A DNA stretch of 59,760 nt, taken from JAXMAF01 sp046350555. GTDB taxonomy: Bacteria; Planctomycetota; Phycisphaerae; Phycisphaerales; SM1A02. This document shows positions 38,136 to 47,237 of this stretch, one piece after another. The notes under the pieces are model-generated. The model searched no databases, was not told the DNA's origin, and saw only the letters and a program-made list of their open reading frames with translations. A program made the position numbers and the translations under genes. The stretch is from positions 1 through 59,760 of the forward strand of contig JAXMAF010000030.1 of assembly GCA_046350555.1 (NCBI GenBank), written 5' to 3'. Positions within the stretch are counted from its first letter, which is position 1. Every line of letters begins with the position of its first letter.

Positions 38136-38998
38136 GGGGGCGTCGCCGGGATCCCAAGCAGGGCCACGCCCAGCCGATCCGCCTTCGCCAGCACCGCGGG
38201 CTTGTCGAGCAGGATCACGCGCCCCGCGCCGACGGCGATGCAGCGACAGCCCGCCGCGGCGGCGAGCTCGATCGTCTGCATTCCGATGGTGGGCACGTCG
38301 GCGCGCATGTCGTGGTCGCGCGCCGACGTCTTCAGCAGCGTCCATCCCTTGGCGCGCGAGAGCGTGCCGGCCCGCTCGATCATCGCATCGGTTCCCTCGA
38401 CCGCCTCCACGGCGATGACGTCGCGGTCGCGCACCGCGATCGACTGGCCGACGTGAAGCTCGACGAGGCGCGCGAGAAGCGTCCATCCGAAGGCGACGTC
38501 GGCGCTCGCCGCGGACGAGGGCGCGACGCGCCCGAGCGTCCCTTCGCCGGCCAGGTGCTGCGGGATGTAGGTCGTCGAGTCGATGAGCGTGATGCCCGCT
38601 GAGTGGAGTTCGTCGGCCACCGCCGCGAGGAGCACGGCGTTGCGCCGATCGTGCCGCAGGCGACGATACCACACGTCGACCGCGCGCCAATCGGGCAGTT
38701 GGCGGAAGAGTCGCAGGGGATCGTGCATGCGCACCTTCGCCACGCGGCCGACCATGATCGCCTCGCGGGCGCCGGACCTGCGCAGCAGGCGAATCCAGCG
38801 GCCGAGCTGGACGATCCCGGCCGTCGCGAACTCGTCGCACAGCGCCGGAAGCGCCGGATCGAACTGATCGCGCAGGCCGACGCCGACGACGCGCCGTCCG
38901 GCGTCGCGCGCCCCGCGCGCCACAAGCAGCGGCAGCACGCCCTGCCCGGCGACGAGGCCGAGGGGCGCGAGCGGCGAGGCTGGGGCGACGAGCGTCAC
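38132..38998 (-). CDS. lpxI: UDP-2,3-diacylglucosamine diphosphatase LpxI
   Basis: A 288-residue LpxI-family enzyme, which releases UMP from UDP-2,3-diacylglucosamine to give lipid X in lipid A synthesis. Family segments: LGLVAGQGVLPLLVARGARDAGRRVVGVGL, LGRWIRLLRRSGAREAIMVGRVAK, LLAAVADELHSAGITLIDSTTYI, AVRDRDVIAVEAVEGTDAMIERAG and MRADVPTIGMQTIELAAAAGCRCIAVGAGRVILLD. Length is normal. It implies an LPS-type outer membrane. The GTG start at 38998 is supported by TAGTCT exactly 6 nt upstream. Confidence 0.93.
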   Translation of the reverse strand: MTLVAPASPLAPLGLVAGQGVLPLLVARGARDAGRRVVGVGLRDQFDPALPALCDEFATAGIVQLGRWIRLLRRSGAREAIMVGRVAKVRMHDPLRLFRQLPDWRAVDVWYRRLRHDRRNAVLLAAVADELHSAGITLIDSTTYIPQHLAGEGTLGRVAPSSAASADVAFGWTLLARLVELHVGQSIAVRDRDVIAVEAVEGTDAMIERAGTLSRAKGWTLLKTSARDHDMRADVPTIGMQTIELAAAAGCRCIAVGAGRVILLDKPAVLAKADRLGVALLGIPATPP

Positions 38999-39004
38999 GG
39001 GTGA

Positions 39005-39010
39005 AGACTA
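39005..39010 (-). promoter_or_regulatory. -10 box (TAGTCT) of the lpxI operon
   Basis: TAGTCT on the minus strand, TCACCC (6 nt), then GTG at 38998; predicted leaderless promoter, back to back with the one at 39118. Confidence 0.55.
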
Positions 39011-39117
39011 CGGCACCGCGCGTCGATCCGCGGCCCTCGTGGTGCCGGCGTCGCGCCCGCCGCGCGATCGCGGCGCCGCCGCACGCGCCAACCGGTCGCC
39101 GAAGTCGCTCCGGCAAG

Positions 39118-39123
39118 TACCAT
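39118..39123 (+). promoter_or_regulatory. -10 box (TACCAT) of the MraY/WecA-like gene
   Basis: TACCAT, CCCCTC (6 nt), then GTG at 39130. Same -10 hexamer as the rRNA promoter; predicted leaderless. Confidence 0.58.
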
Positions 39124-39129
39124 CCCCTC

Positions 39130-40323
39130 GTGCTCACCCTCGTCCTTGCGACCATCCCGCTCGGTCTGGCGATCGGCCTGCCGGTGACGGCGCTGCTCGT
39201 CCGGCTCGGCCACCGGCTGCGGGCGATGGACACGCAGGGACACGGCACCCATGTGAAGGTGCTGCGCACGGTCCCGAACATCGGCGGCATCGCCATCTTC
39301 CTCGCGGTCGCTGCGCCGCTCGCCACGTTCCTGGTCGTCACGGCGACGATCGGCGTCGACGGGCTTGCCCGCCGGGTCGACGCCCTTGCGCCATACACCG
39401 AGCGCATCCACGAGTCGCTTCCGACGGCGGCGGCCCTGCTCGCGTGCCTTGCGCTCCTTCACGTGACCGGACTCGTCGACGATCGTCGAGCGCTCGGGCC
39501 GTTCGTGAAGCTCTCGCTCCAGGTGATTCCGGCGGTGCTGTTGGCGGCCGCGTTCGACGTTCGACTCTTCACCTTCCTCGACAAGGCGATGCCGTCGCTG
39601 GCGCCGGTGCCCAGCGTGGCGCTCTCGGCGATCTGGATCGTGCTCATCACCAACGCGATCAACTTCCTCGACAACATGGACGGACTCGCGGCGGGCGTCT
39701 CGGCGATCTCGGCGCTCCTCTTCATGGTCGCGGCCATCCTGAACCAGCAGTGGTTCATCGCCGCGACGCTTGGACTGCTCATCGGAGGCCTCGGGGGATT
39801 CCTCGCCTTCAACTTCCCGCCGGCGAGGATCTTCATGGGCGACGGCGGCTCGCTCGTGATCGGCTTCCTGCTCGGCGTGCTGACGGCGCGGACGACCTTC
39901 TACGACTACCTGCATCCGGGACGGCCGCTCGGAGGCGGTTGGTACGGCGTCTTCATGCCGCTGGTCGTCCTCGCCGTGCCGATCTACGACTTCACCTCCG
40001 TCACGGTGCTGCGACTGCGCCAGGGCCGAAGTCCCTTCGTCGGCGACCAGCAGCACTTCTCGCACCGACTCGTGCAGCGCGGTTTCACGCGTCGCGGCGC
40101 CGTGCTCGTGATCTGGACCATCGCGGCGGTGACCGGAATCAGCGGGATCACGCTGGGCAGTCTGCACGAGTGGCAGGCGATCCTGGTCGGCGTGCAGACG
40201 ATCCTCATCCTGCTCGTCCTCGCCGGGATGGAATACGCGAGCCGGCACGCAGGACATGCCGGACATGCAGGACATGCAGGACATGCAGGACATGCAGGGC
40301 GGCCCTCGCCGGACAAGCCATGA
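39130..40323 (+). CDS. MraY/WecA-family polyprenyl-phosphate sugar-1-phosphate transferase
   Basis: A 397-residue polytopic enzyme of glycosyltransferase family 4, which moves a sugar-1-phosphate from UDP-sugar onto undecaprenyl phosphate. Visible: TVPNIGGIAIFLAVAAPLA, the metal/substrate motif GLVDDRRALGPFVKLSLQ, NAINFLDNMDGLAAGVSAISA, FPPARIFMGDGGSLVIGFLLG and the cytoplasmic loop DQQHFSHRLVQRGFTRRGAV. The paired downstream Wzy-like gene favours a WecA-type role in surface polysaccharide over MraY, as no peptidoglycan genes are near. The C-terminus ends in HAG repeats (about 40243-40299). Its stop overlaps the next start (ATGA at 40320). Confidence 0.87.
   Translation: MLTLVLATIPLGLAIGLPVTALLVRLGHRLRAMDTQGHGTHVKVLRTVPNIGGIAIFLAVAAPLATFLVVTATIGVDGLARRVDALAPYTERIHESLPTAAALLACLALLHVTGLVDDRRALGPFVKLSLQVIPAVLLAAAFDVRLFTFLDKAMPSLAPVPSVALSAIWIVLITNAINFLDNMDGLAAGVSAISALLFMVAAILNQQWFIAATLGLLIGGLGGFLAFNFPPARIFMGDGGSLVIGFLLGVLTARTTFYDYLHPGRPLGGGWYGVFMPLVVLAVPIYDFTSVTVLRLRQGRSPFVGDQQHFSHRLVQRGFTRRGAVLVIWTIAAVTGISGITLGSLHEWQAILVGVQTILILLVLAGMEYASRHAGHAGHAGHAGHAGHAGRPSPDKP
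40252..40296 (+). repeat. 9-bp tandem repeat GGACATGCA, five copies
   Basis: In-frame repeats encoding a (His-Ala-Gly)n tail of the sugar-phosphate transferase; the first copy has CC in place of CA at its end. Slippage would change tail length in steps of three residues. Confidence 0.9.
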
Positions 40324-42959
40324 ACGGTCCGATCGATGGCGCCATGGGTCCCGCGGCGCGGCCCGTTGCCGAGCGACCGATCCTCCGGTCGCTTCGGTGG
40401 ATGGCGACGGCGGTCCTCCTCGGCGCCGTCGCGCTGCGCTGCCTCTCCGTGCAGATCGCACAGTCGGTCTTCGATGTCGATCCGCTCATGGCGCTCGCGC
40501 CGCAGTCCGGCCTGGTGCCGGGGTGGTCGCTGCTGCTCGATGCGCTCCTCATCGCGATCGCGCTGGTCGGACTCGGCGCGGAGGCCCTGACAGGTCGGCG
40601 CGTCCGCTGGTGGCTCGTCGCGCTGGTCGTCGCGCCGCTGCCGGCGCTGCTCGGGCATGGTGGCGAGCGCATGGAGCACCTCTGGCGCGGCGGCGCATGG
40701 ATGACCGGCCTGCTCGGCGCCGTGGCGCTCGCCCACCTGGCGCGCGACCGCGAGCTGCGCCTGCTTTCGCTCGGCGTGCTCCTCGGCGTCGTCGCGGCGA
40801 TGGTCGTTCGCGGCGCAGTCCAGTTGGCGATCGAGCATCCCGACACGGTGCGGGCCTTCGAGCGCACCCGGGCGCAGTTTCTCGCGGAACGCGGGTGGAC
40901 CGCGGACTCTCCCGCGGCGCGCGTCTACGAGGAGCGCCTGCGCCAGCCGGAGGCGAGCGGCTGGTTCGGACTGGCCAACGTCTTCTCGACGTTCATGGCG
41001 GCAGGGGGCCTGCTCGCCGCCGGCGTGGCGCTCGGGGCGTGGCGGCGGCGATCTCCCAAGGAAACGCCGAGCGGCTGGACCGGCGCGATGGCGCTGCTCG
41101 CGCTGGCGTGCGCCGGGCTGCTCGCGATCAACGGATCGAAGGGCGCGCTCGGCGCCGCGGCGATCGGCATGGCCATCTTCGTGGTGGCGGCACGCGCCAT
41201 CGCGCGCGATCGCGTCCCGCCGCGCTCGTTCCCCATCTGGTTCGCGGTTGGACTCGCGGCGACGATCGTGGCGGCGGTGGTCGTGCGCGGCGGGCTCCTG
41301 CCCGAGGGCCTCGCCCACGAACGGAGTCTTCTCTTCCGCTGGCACTACCTCGTCGATGCCGCGAAGGTGATCGCCGGCAATCCGCTGCGTGGCGTCGGTC
41401 CCGACGGGTTTCAGCAGGCGATGGTCCTCGTGCGTTCGCCCCGCCATCCGGAGGAGGTGGCCAGCGTCCACAACGCCGCGCTCGAGTGGTTGACCTCGTT
41501 CGGCGTGCTCGGAGTGGCATGGATCGTCGCGGCGACGGCCCTCGCCGCCGGCACGGCGGAGGCGGCGCTGGCGGCGCGCGCGAGCGGCGCGCCGGCGATG
41601 CCATCGACGCCGCCGCTCGAGTCGCCGACGCCGTCGCGTCGCTCCGCGGCACCATCGCGAACTTCGTCAACCCGGCCGCGGATCGACGCCGATGCCCGCG
41701 CGCCCGGCGCGGCCACCGCACGCGCGGCGGTCCTCGTCGTCCTTGCCGCCTCGGTCGTGGGGCTGGCGCTCGAGGCGGGATCGCTCGATCCACTGCTGCT
41801 GGTGATGCGCCTGGTCGGCGCGGGCGTGGCGTGCGCGCTCGCATGGGTCGCGGTTCGGACGATCGCCTTGGTCGACGGCGGCGCCATGATGCGCGCCGGG
41901 CTCTTCGCAGCCGCGTGCGTGGTGGTCGTCCACGTGCAGATCGAGATGACGCTCTGGCTTGCCGGCGGCGCCGGTTGGTGCCTGGCGCTGCTGGGCGTCG
42001 CTGCGGCAGGCGACGCTCCGTTGCCGGCCTTCGCGCGCCGCGCGAAGGGCGGGGCGATCGTCGCGATCGCGGCTGCGGCGGCACTGGCGCTGGCGGCGGC
42101 GTGCTTCGTGTTCACCGGCGTCCATCTCGTACAGGACGAGCATGCGATGATCGCCGCGGTGCAGCCCATCGTCGCGGTGGGGCGGGCGCGGGTCGCCGCC
42201 CGGGCGGTGGCGGGTTCCCTGGCCACGACCGCCGCGGTTGCTGGCGCCGGCCCGGCCGTTGGCGCCGACGCCCTCCGCGCGTCCACCCGCGTCGGCGCGC
42301 CACTCGAGGCGTTCGAGGACGCGCTGCGCGACGCCGGGGTGCCGCAGGCGACGATTGCGAGCGTGGTGAAGCGTCTCGCCTCCGCGAACCGCGACGAGCG
42401 CGAGACCGGCCTTCGCACCGCCGACGAAGCGATGCGCGAGACGGAGGACGCGGCGCGACTCGCCGCGATCGACGCGCTCTCCCGCGTCGGCATCGACGGG
42501 CGGCTGGCGCCGAACCTGCTTCCGACGCTGGCGGTCGCCGACGAGGCGCTCCGTGCCGGCTCGACGCTCGAACCGGCGCAACGCCGCGAGATGCTCAATG
42601 GAGCGCGGTCCACGATCGCGTACGTCCTCGCGGATCACCCCGACGACCTGCGGCTGCTGCGAAGCCGCGCCGAGCTCGACGAGGCGATCGCCCTCGTCTC
42701 CGGCACGAAGCCCGACTGGATCGCGGCGCTCGCGTCGTGGCAGGCGGTGGCGCAGGGCGATCCCCAGGCCATCGCGCCGCGGCGGCGCGTCGCCGAGGCG
42801 GCGAAGCGCTGCGACGAACCGGCCGTCGCGGCCGATGCGCTCCGCCGGGTGCTCGAGATCGACGCCCAACTCGTCCTCGATCCGCGCAAGCGGCTTGGCG
42901 ATGCGGAACGGGCGGCCATTCTCCACGAGCTCTCGTCGTCGCGCGACGCCACGCCGTGA
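40320..42959 (+). CDS. Wzy/WaaL-like O-antigen ligase/polymerase with a helical C-terminal region
   Basis: An 879-residue membrane protein. The first 560 residues hold ten or more helices, and the middle loop contains the O-antigen ligase pattern (SLLFRWHYLVDAAKVIAGNPLRGVGPDGFQQAMVLVRSPRHPEEVASVHNAALEWLTSFGVLGV), with Arg and His residues typical of Wzy_C enzymes. The last 310 residues are exported and helical (LASANRDERETGLRTADEAMRETEDAARL, then ALRRVLEIDAQLVLDP), like TPR repeats seen in related proteins. It starts on the ATGA overlap with the sugar-phosphate transferase, so the two genes form a surface-polysaccharide operon. Confidence 0.83.
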   Translation: MNGPIDGAMGPAARPVAERPILRSLRWMATAVLLGAVALRCLSVQIAQSVFDVDPLMALAPQSGLVPGWSLLLDALLIAIALVGLGAEALTGRRVRWWLVALVVAPLPALLGHGGERMEHLWRGGAWMTGLLGAVALAHLARDRELRLLSLGVLLGVVAAMVVRGAVQLAIEHPDTVRAFERTRAQFLAERGWTADSPAARVYEERLRQPEASGWFGLANVFSTFMAAGGLLAAGVALGAWRRRSPKETPSGWTGAMALLALACAGLLAINGSKGALGAAAIGMAIFVVAARAIARDRVPPRSFPIWFAVGLAATIVAAVVVRGGLLPEGLAHERSLLFRWHYLVDAAKVIAGNPLRGVGPDGFQQAMVLVRSPRHPEEVASVHNAALEWLTSFGVLGVAWIVAATALAAGTAEAALAARASGAPAMPSTPPLESPTPSRRSAAPSRTSSTRPRIDADARAPGAATARAAVLVVLAASVVGLALEAGSLDPLLLVMRLVGAGVACALAWVAVRTIALVDGGAMMRAGLFAAACVVVVHVQIEMTLWLAGGAGWCLALLGVAAAGDAPLPAFARRAKGGAIVAIAAAAALALAAACFVFTGVHLVQDEHAMIAAVQPIVAVGRARVAARAVAGSLATTAAVAGAGPAVGADALRASTRVGAPLEAFEDALRDAGVPQATIASVVKRLASANRDERETGLRTADEAMRETEDAARLAAIDALSRVGIDGRLAPNLLPTLAVADEALRAGSTLEPAQRREMLNGARSTIAYVLADHPDDLRLLRSRAELDEAIALVSGTKPDWIAALASWQAVAQGDPQAIAPRRRVAEAAKRCDEPAVAADALRRVLEIDAQLVLDPRKRLGDAERAAILHELSSSRDATP

Positions 42960-42982
42960 TCGGAGACAGCGCGGATCGGCGC

Positions 42983-42988
42983 TACCGT
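42983..42988 (+). promoter_or_regulatory. -10 box (TACCGT) of the DUF4286 gene
   Basis: TACCGT, CGCCCC (6 nt), then ATG at 42995; predicted leaderless promoter. Confidence 0.55.
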
Positions 42989-42994
42989 CGCCCC

Positions 42995-43342
42995 ATGAGC
43001 GAGCTCTTCAGCTACACGGTCGCCGCCGAGTTCGACGACCCCGCGGTCGCCCGCGAGTGGGTCGACTGGCTGCGCGACGAACATCTCGACGAGGTCCTCG
43101 CCGCGGGCGCCCTCGACGCGAAAGTCGTCGTGCTCGACGCGCCCGGCGGTTCATCGACGAAGCCGGGCTGCCTCTGCGAGGTCCACTACCACTTCCCGAG
43201 CCGCGAGGCGTTCGCGATCTACGAGAAGCATCATGCGCCGGGGCTTCGGGCGAAGGGCATCGCGCGCTTTCCCGTCGAGCGCGGCGTGCGGCTCGTGCGC
43301 CGGATGGGCGTCGTCGCGGCGCGCTCGGCGCACGCGGATTGA
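42995..43342 (+). CDS. DUF4286-like small protein
   Basis: A 115-residue protein with a dimeric alpha/beta-barrel (ferredoxin-like) pattern: LFSYTVAAEFDDPAVAREWVDWLRDEHLDEVLAAGALDAKVVVLD, then LCEVHYHFPSREAFAIYEKHHAPGLRAKGIARF. It matches the DUF4286 family, of unknown function. It is complete and soluble, and has its own promoter 36 nt after the polymerase gene. Confidence 0.8.
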   Translation: MSELFSYTVAAEFDDPAVAREWVDWLRDEHLDEVLAAGALDAKVVVLDAPGGSSTKPGCLCEVHYHFPSREAFAIYEKHHAPGLRAKGIARFPVERGVRLVRRMGVVAARSAHAD

Positions 43343-43398
43343 GCGGAGCGCGACGACGGCGAGGGCGCGGGTCGCGTCCATGCGCTTGCGCGGGTCGC

Positions 43399-45678
43399 TC
43401 ACGGCCGCTTGAGCAGCGCATCGAGGGCGCTCACGATCGCTGGCGCCTCGGTCGACAGGCGCACGGCCTCGACGACCTTGGGCATGGCCGTCCGCAGGAG
43501 AGCCTCGCTGCGCCGCAGTGCCTCGGCATCCGCGGGCTGGAAAGACGCGAGCTCGGCGATCGCCTTGGCCTGTTCGGCGAGCGCGGCGCAGGCGTCCTGC
43601 ACGTAGAGGTCGCTCAGGTCGAGCAACACGTCGTCGTCGCGACCGCCGCAGTCGAATGCGCCGACGGCCTCCGCCGGAGTCGGCGATGCGCCCGCGGCGG
43701 TGGTCTTCGCGGCGTTGTCGTGCTGGGCTCGCGCGATCGCGATGGCGACTGCGAAGATCGCGTCGGCATCCAGGCGGGAGACCGCCTTGCGCTGTTCCTC
43801 GTGGACCGTGCGATCCTGTCCAAGAGGAAGGACGGCGGTCAGCCGCTCGCGATCCGCCGCCAGCCCGCGCCGATGGCCCAGCGGGTCGATCCGGTTGAGC
43901 CGGTCGACCGCGGGCCGGATGGCCTCGGCGGCCGCGTCGTTCCACCATTTCATCCGGGTCGCCGCGGCGATGGCTTGGCGCGTCTCGTCGAGGATCGACT
44001 GGGCGAGGATGGCGTTGGCGAGCGATGCATCGGACGAGACGTGGTCCGCCACGCGCACCGCTGCGCGCAGGCGGGCGAGCGAACCGTCGATCGCCTCCGC
44101 GCGGCGCTGCGCGTCGCGCGTCGCGGCGGGCGAGGCGAGCGGCCCATCCGGTGGCGAGTCCGCAGCCGAGCCCCCGTGCGAACCGGCTTGCGAACCGGCC
44201 GGCGCGTTCGTCAGCGAGTTGGGCGGCGCCGCCGACGGCGGAACGGATGCCGCAGCCGATGTTCCCGCCGCGGCCGATCCTGCTGCGCCGGCGGTCGCGC
44301 CGACATCGGTGGCGCCCAGCGCCTCGGCGGCGCGGCCCATCAGCAGGGCGTCGGCGAGAAGCACGCGTGTGGCGGCGCGCAGTCCCGCCGCGTACGACGG
44401 AAGGGCGACGACGGGCGGCGAGCCGGCCGATCGAGGGAAGGCGCAGCGGCCTGCCTCGGCCCCGAGGAGCAAGGGCTCGATGACGGCGCTGCGGCGCTTC
44501 TGGAGCGAGCGTGCGACGTCGTCGCGCACCATCGGATCGAGGTCGCCGTCGACGACGCGGCACACCTCGATCAATCGCTGATCCTCGGGATGCAGCGCCG
44601 CCGCGGCCCGCGCCGCGGCGAGGTACCACGTCGCCGCGTTGGCGAGGGAGGCCGGCGAGATCCTGCCCGACGCAAGGTCGCGCAACTGGGCGACGCGCGC
44701 CGTCACCATCGCCTCGCTTCGCAGCTTGGCCTCGTACACCCTCGAATAGGCGGGCATGAGCGCCTTCGTGAGCGGACCCAGCTCCTGCGCCTGCCGCTCG
44801 ATGTCGGCGAGGGCGGCCTTCGCCGCATCCGGATCGGGATTGCGGAAGGCGTCCGCGGCCTGGGCGTACAGGCGGTCGGCGCCCGCAAGCTGGTCGAGCA
44901 TCTCCTCGCGCGACATCGACGCGAGCTCCGGCGCCGCATTGCCGCCGAGGGCGATTTGGGCGAGGGCGTTCGCGTCGCCCGTGGAATCGAGCAGGCGCTG
45001 GGCCGTCGCATCGAAGAGCTCGCGCTCGCCGTCCACCGCCGACGCGTAGTGAAAGGGATCGCTCCCCTGGAGTCGCTCGAGCGACTTGGCCATCGTCTCC
45101 GCCCGGGCCGCATCGACGAGTCCGGCGTCGAGGGCCATCTGAAGCGTCGAATCGCCGACCCCCGAGATCGCGCTGCCGACGAGCGACGAGATCAGGATGT
45201 TGTCGTTGCCGGTGTGCTGCGCCAGGCCGGTCACCGCCGAGAGCGCGACGACCGCGCCGTCGCCATCGCCGTCGGCGATGTGCATGGCCGCGTCGGCCTT
45301 GAGCAGCCGTGCCAGGTCGCGCATCGGACTCAGGTGCGGCAGCAGGACGTCGAAGCCCTTCGAGCGCTCGAGGTGATAGTCGCTGGTGCCCAGCGCCGCG
45401 GCCTCGCGCACCAGCTCCAGGATCGTCGCGGCCTTCCCGAGCGCGGCGCGCACCTCGGGCGTGACATCCTGCGGGGAGACGACGTCGGCGATGGCGATGC
45501 GCTCCGCGGCTTCGAGCAGTCCGCGGCTCTCGATCGTCACCTTCCCCAGCGGCGCACCCTGGAGCAGTTCGATGGCCTTCATGTATCCATCGGCCGCGTT
45601 GGTCGAGGCGACGCCAGGCGGCGGGGGGCCGACTTCCGCGGCGACAAGGACGACGGTGCTGACGAGCAGAGCGAGCAT
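43399..45678 (-). CDS. Large exported hypothetical protein
   Basis: A 759-residue protein of unknown function, largely helical after an N-terminal signal-like helix (MLALLVSTVVLVAAEV). Segments such as YMKAIELLQGAP and DYHLERSKGFDVLLPHLSPMRDLARLLKADAAMHIADGDGDGAVVALSAVTGLAQH resemble the long helical exported proteins common in planctomycetes. A Ser/Ala/Gly-rich low-complexity stretch (about 470-530) contains repeated NSLTNAPAGS-like text. The start is moved to 45678 because GAGAGGA lies 5 nt upstream and it gives a signal peptide; the frame is open 17 codons further. Confidence 0.72.
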   Translation of the reverse strand: MLALLVSTVVLVAAEVGPPPPGVASTNAADGYMKAIELLQGAPLGKVTIESRGLLEAAERIAIADVVSPQDVTPEVRAALGKAATILELVREAAALGTSDYHLERSKGFDVLLPHLSPMRDLARLLKADAAMHIADGDGDGAVVALSAVTGLAQHTGNDNILISSLVGSAISGVGDSTLQMALDAGLVDAARAETMAKSLERLQGSDPFHYASAVDGERELFDATAQRLLDSTGDANALAQIALGGNAAPELASMSREEMLDQLAGADRLYAQAADAFRNPDPDAAKAALADIERQAQELGPLTKALMPAYSRVYEAKLRSEAMVTARVAQLRDLASGRISPASLANAATWYLAAARAAAALHPEDQRLIEVCRVVDGDLDPMVRDDVARSLQKRRSAVIEPLLLGAEAGRCAFPRSAGSPPVVALPSYAAGLRAATRVLLADALLMGRAAEALGATDVGATAGAAGSAAAGTSAAASVPPSAAPPNSLTNAPAGSQAGSHGGSAADSPPDGPLASPAATRDAQRRAEAIDGSLARLRAAVRVADHVSSDASLANAILAQSILDETRQAIAAATRMKWWNDAAAEAIRPAVDRLNRIDPLGHRRGLAADRERLTAVLPLGQDRTVHEEQRKAVSRLDADAIFAVAIAIARAQHDNAAKTTAAGASPTPAEAVGAFDCGGRDDDVLLDLSDLYVQDACAALAEQAKAIAELASFQPADAEALRRSEALLRTAMPKVVEAVRLSTEAPAIVSALDALLKRP

Positions 45679-45782
45679 CGGGATCCTCTCTTGCGATCGA
45701 GTTCGAGTCGATCGGACCCACAGGTTCAAGCGCCGCTCGCGACCGGCGGGACGTCGTGGCGACGGGTCTCTTCCTGAGAGCG

Positions 45783-47195
45783 TCAGTCCCTCGCCGCGAC
45801 GCGATAGATCGCTCCGGGACCCTGTTCGCTGCCCTCGAACGCAGTGACGTAGAGCTCGCCGTCATTGGTCTCGCCGAAGGACGAGATCATGACGCCACCC
45901 TTCTTGAAGACGACGCTGGGCGCGCCGGCTGGCCTTCCTTCGACGACTCCGTCCACGCGAGCGCCCCACACCGTGCCGTAGCCGTAGTCGGCGAAGAGGT
46001 AGACACCCGCGAGTTCTGGGAACCTCGTGCCGCGGTACACAGAGCCACCGGTGACCGAGACGCCCTCCTTGCGGCCATATTCGAAGACCGGATCGATCAT
46101 CTGGCCGAGCGACTCGCCTTCCTTCCTGAACGCGTGCCGCCCCTCGCGCAGGTTCCATCCGTAGTTGCCACCGCGCTCGATCCGATCGACCTCCTCCCAG
46201 AGGTTCTGCCCGACATCGCCCGCCCAGAGCGCGCCCGTCTGGCGATCGAAGCTCATGCGCCAGGCGTTGCGGAGGCCGTACGCCCAGATCTCCGGACGCA
46301 CGCCGGCCGGCGCATCGGCTCGACCGACGAAGGGATTGTCGCGCGGCACCGCGTACGGCTTGTCGCCGTCGCGGTGGTCGACGTCGATGCGCACGATCTT
46401 CGCCAGCAGCGTGCCGAGGTTCTGCCCGTTCTCGTGCGGATCGTTGGCCGCGCCACCGTCGCCGATGGAGAGGTAGAGCATGCCGTCGGGGCCGAAGAGC
46501 ACCGTGCCACCGTTGTGGTTCCAGTACGGTTCGTCGATGGCGAGGAGGATCTCCTCGCTGCCTGGATCGCCGACGAAGTCGAGCGTGGCCGGCGCGGCCG
46601 CATCGTCGGTCGCCGCGGCGCCGGGCTTGGCGCCGTCGTCCTTGCTCGGGCCCTTCTCCGTTCCGCTCGTCGCGCCCTTCGCGCCACCGGACGCCGGCGC
46701 CACGGCGTCGCCCGGCGCGGACGCCTTCGGCGCCGGGATCGCCTTGAAGCGTGAGAGGATCGCGCGACGCGGCTTCTCGGCGCTGTAGTAGACGAAGAAC
46801 TCGTGGTTCTCCTTGAACCTCGGATGAAACGCGACCGAGAGCAGGCCCTCCTCGTTGCTGCCGAAGTTCACGCGATCGTCGATGTCCATGAAAAGCGCGG
46901 CCGGCGCTTGCGGCATCGACGCGCGCACCACACGGATGCGTCCGCCCTGCTCAAGGACATAGAGCTGGTCGTTGTCGTCGGGTCGCTGAAGGATCTGCGT
47001 TGGCCGCTTCCACTTCGTCGACGTGAAGGCCCGGTCGAGCCGGATGGAGGGGACCGGCTTGCTGGCCGGCGGCGCGGCGTTCCTGGGCGCGGCGTCCTTG
47101 GGCGCGGCCGTGTTGGCGGGTGGGGGCGAGGCCGAGGAGGCGGCACCGTCGGACGCGGCGAGCGCGGCGAGCAGGGCGAAGGCGGCGAGTGTCAT
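45783..47195 (-). CDS. PQQ-dependent glucose/sorbosone dehydrogenase-family protein
   Basis: A 470-residue exported six-bladed beta-propeller of the soluble glucose dehydrogenase (GSDH/sorbosone dehydrogenase) family. A signal-like start (MTLAAFALLAALAASDGA) and an Ala/Pro-rich linker precede the propeller: RPTQILQRPDDNDQLYVLEQGGRIRVV, NEEGLLSVAFHPRFKENHEFFVYYS, EPYWNHNGGTVLFGPDGMLYLSIGDGGAANDPHENGQNLGTLLAKIVRIDVD, EIWAYGLRNAWRMSFDRQTGALWAGDVGQNLWEEVD and GGNYGWNLREGRH. The catalytic/PQQ-site phrase HNGG is present. An insertion rich in Ala/Gly/Lys (about 155-200) breaks one blade. Substrate and cofactor use are not proved by sequence. Confidence 0.9.
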   Translation of the reverse strand: MTLAAFALLAALAASDGAASSASPPPANTAAPKDAAPRNAAPPASKPVPSIRLDRAFTSTKWKRPTQILQRPDDNDQLYVLEQGGRIRVVRASMPQAPAALFMDIDDRVNFGSNEEGLLSVAFHPRFKENHEFFVYYSAEKPRRAILSRFKAIPAPKASAPGDAVAPASGGAKGATSGTEKGPSKDDGAKPGAAATDDAAAPATLDFVGDPGSEEILLAIDEPYWNHNGGTVLFGPDGMLYLSIGDGGAANDPHENGQNLGTLLAKIVRIDVDHRDGDKPYAVPRDNPFVGRADAPAGVRPEIWAYGLRNAWRMSFDRQTGALWAGDVGQNLWEEVDRIERGGNYGWNLREGRHAFRKEGESLGQMIDPVFEYGRKEGVSVTGGSVYRGTRFPELAGVYLFADYGYGTVWGARVDGVVEGRPAGAPSVVFKKGGVMISSFGETNDGELYVTAFEGSEQGPGAIYRVAARD

Positions 47196-47201
47196 CGGCT
47201 G

Positions 47202-47207
47202 AGGGTA
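47202..47207 (-). promoter_or_regulatory. -10 box (TACCCT) of the sugar dehydrogenase gene
   Basis: TACCCT on the minus strand, CAGCCG (6 nt), then ATG at 47195; predicted leaderless promoter. Confidence 0.55.
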
Positions 47208-47237
47208 GCGCGGCGATCCGATCGATCGGGCGAGCCT

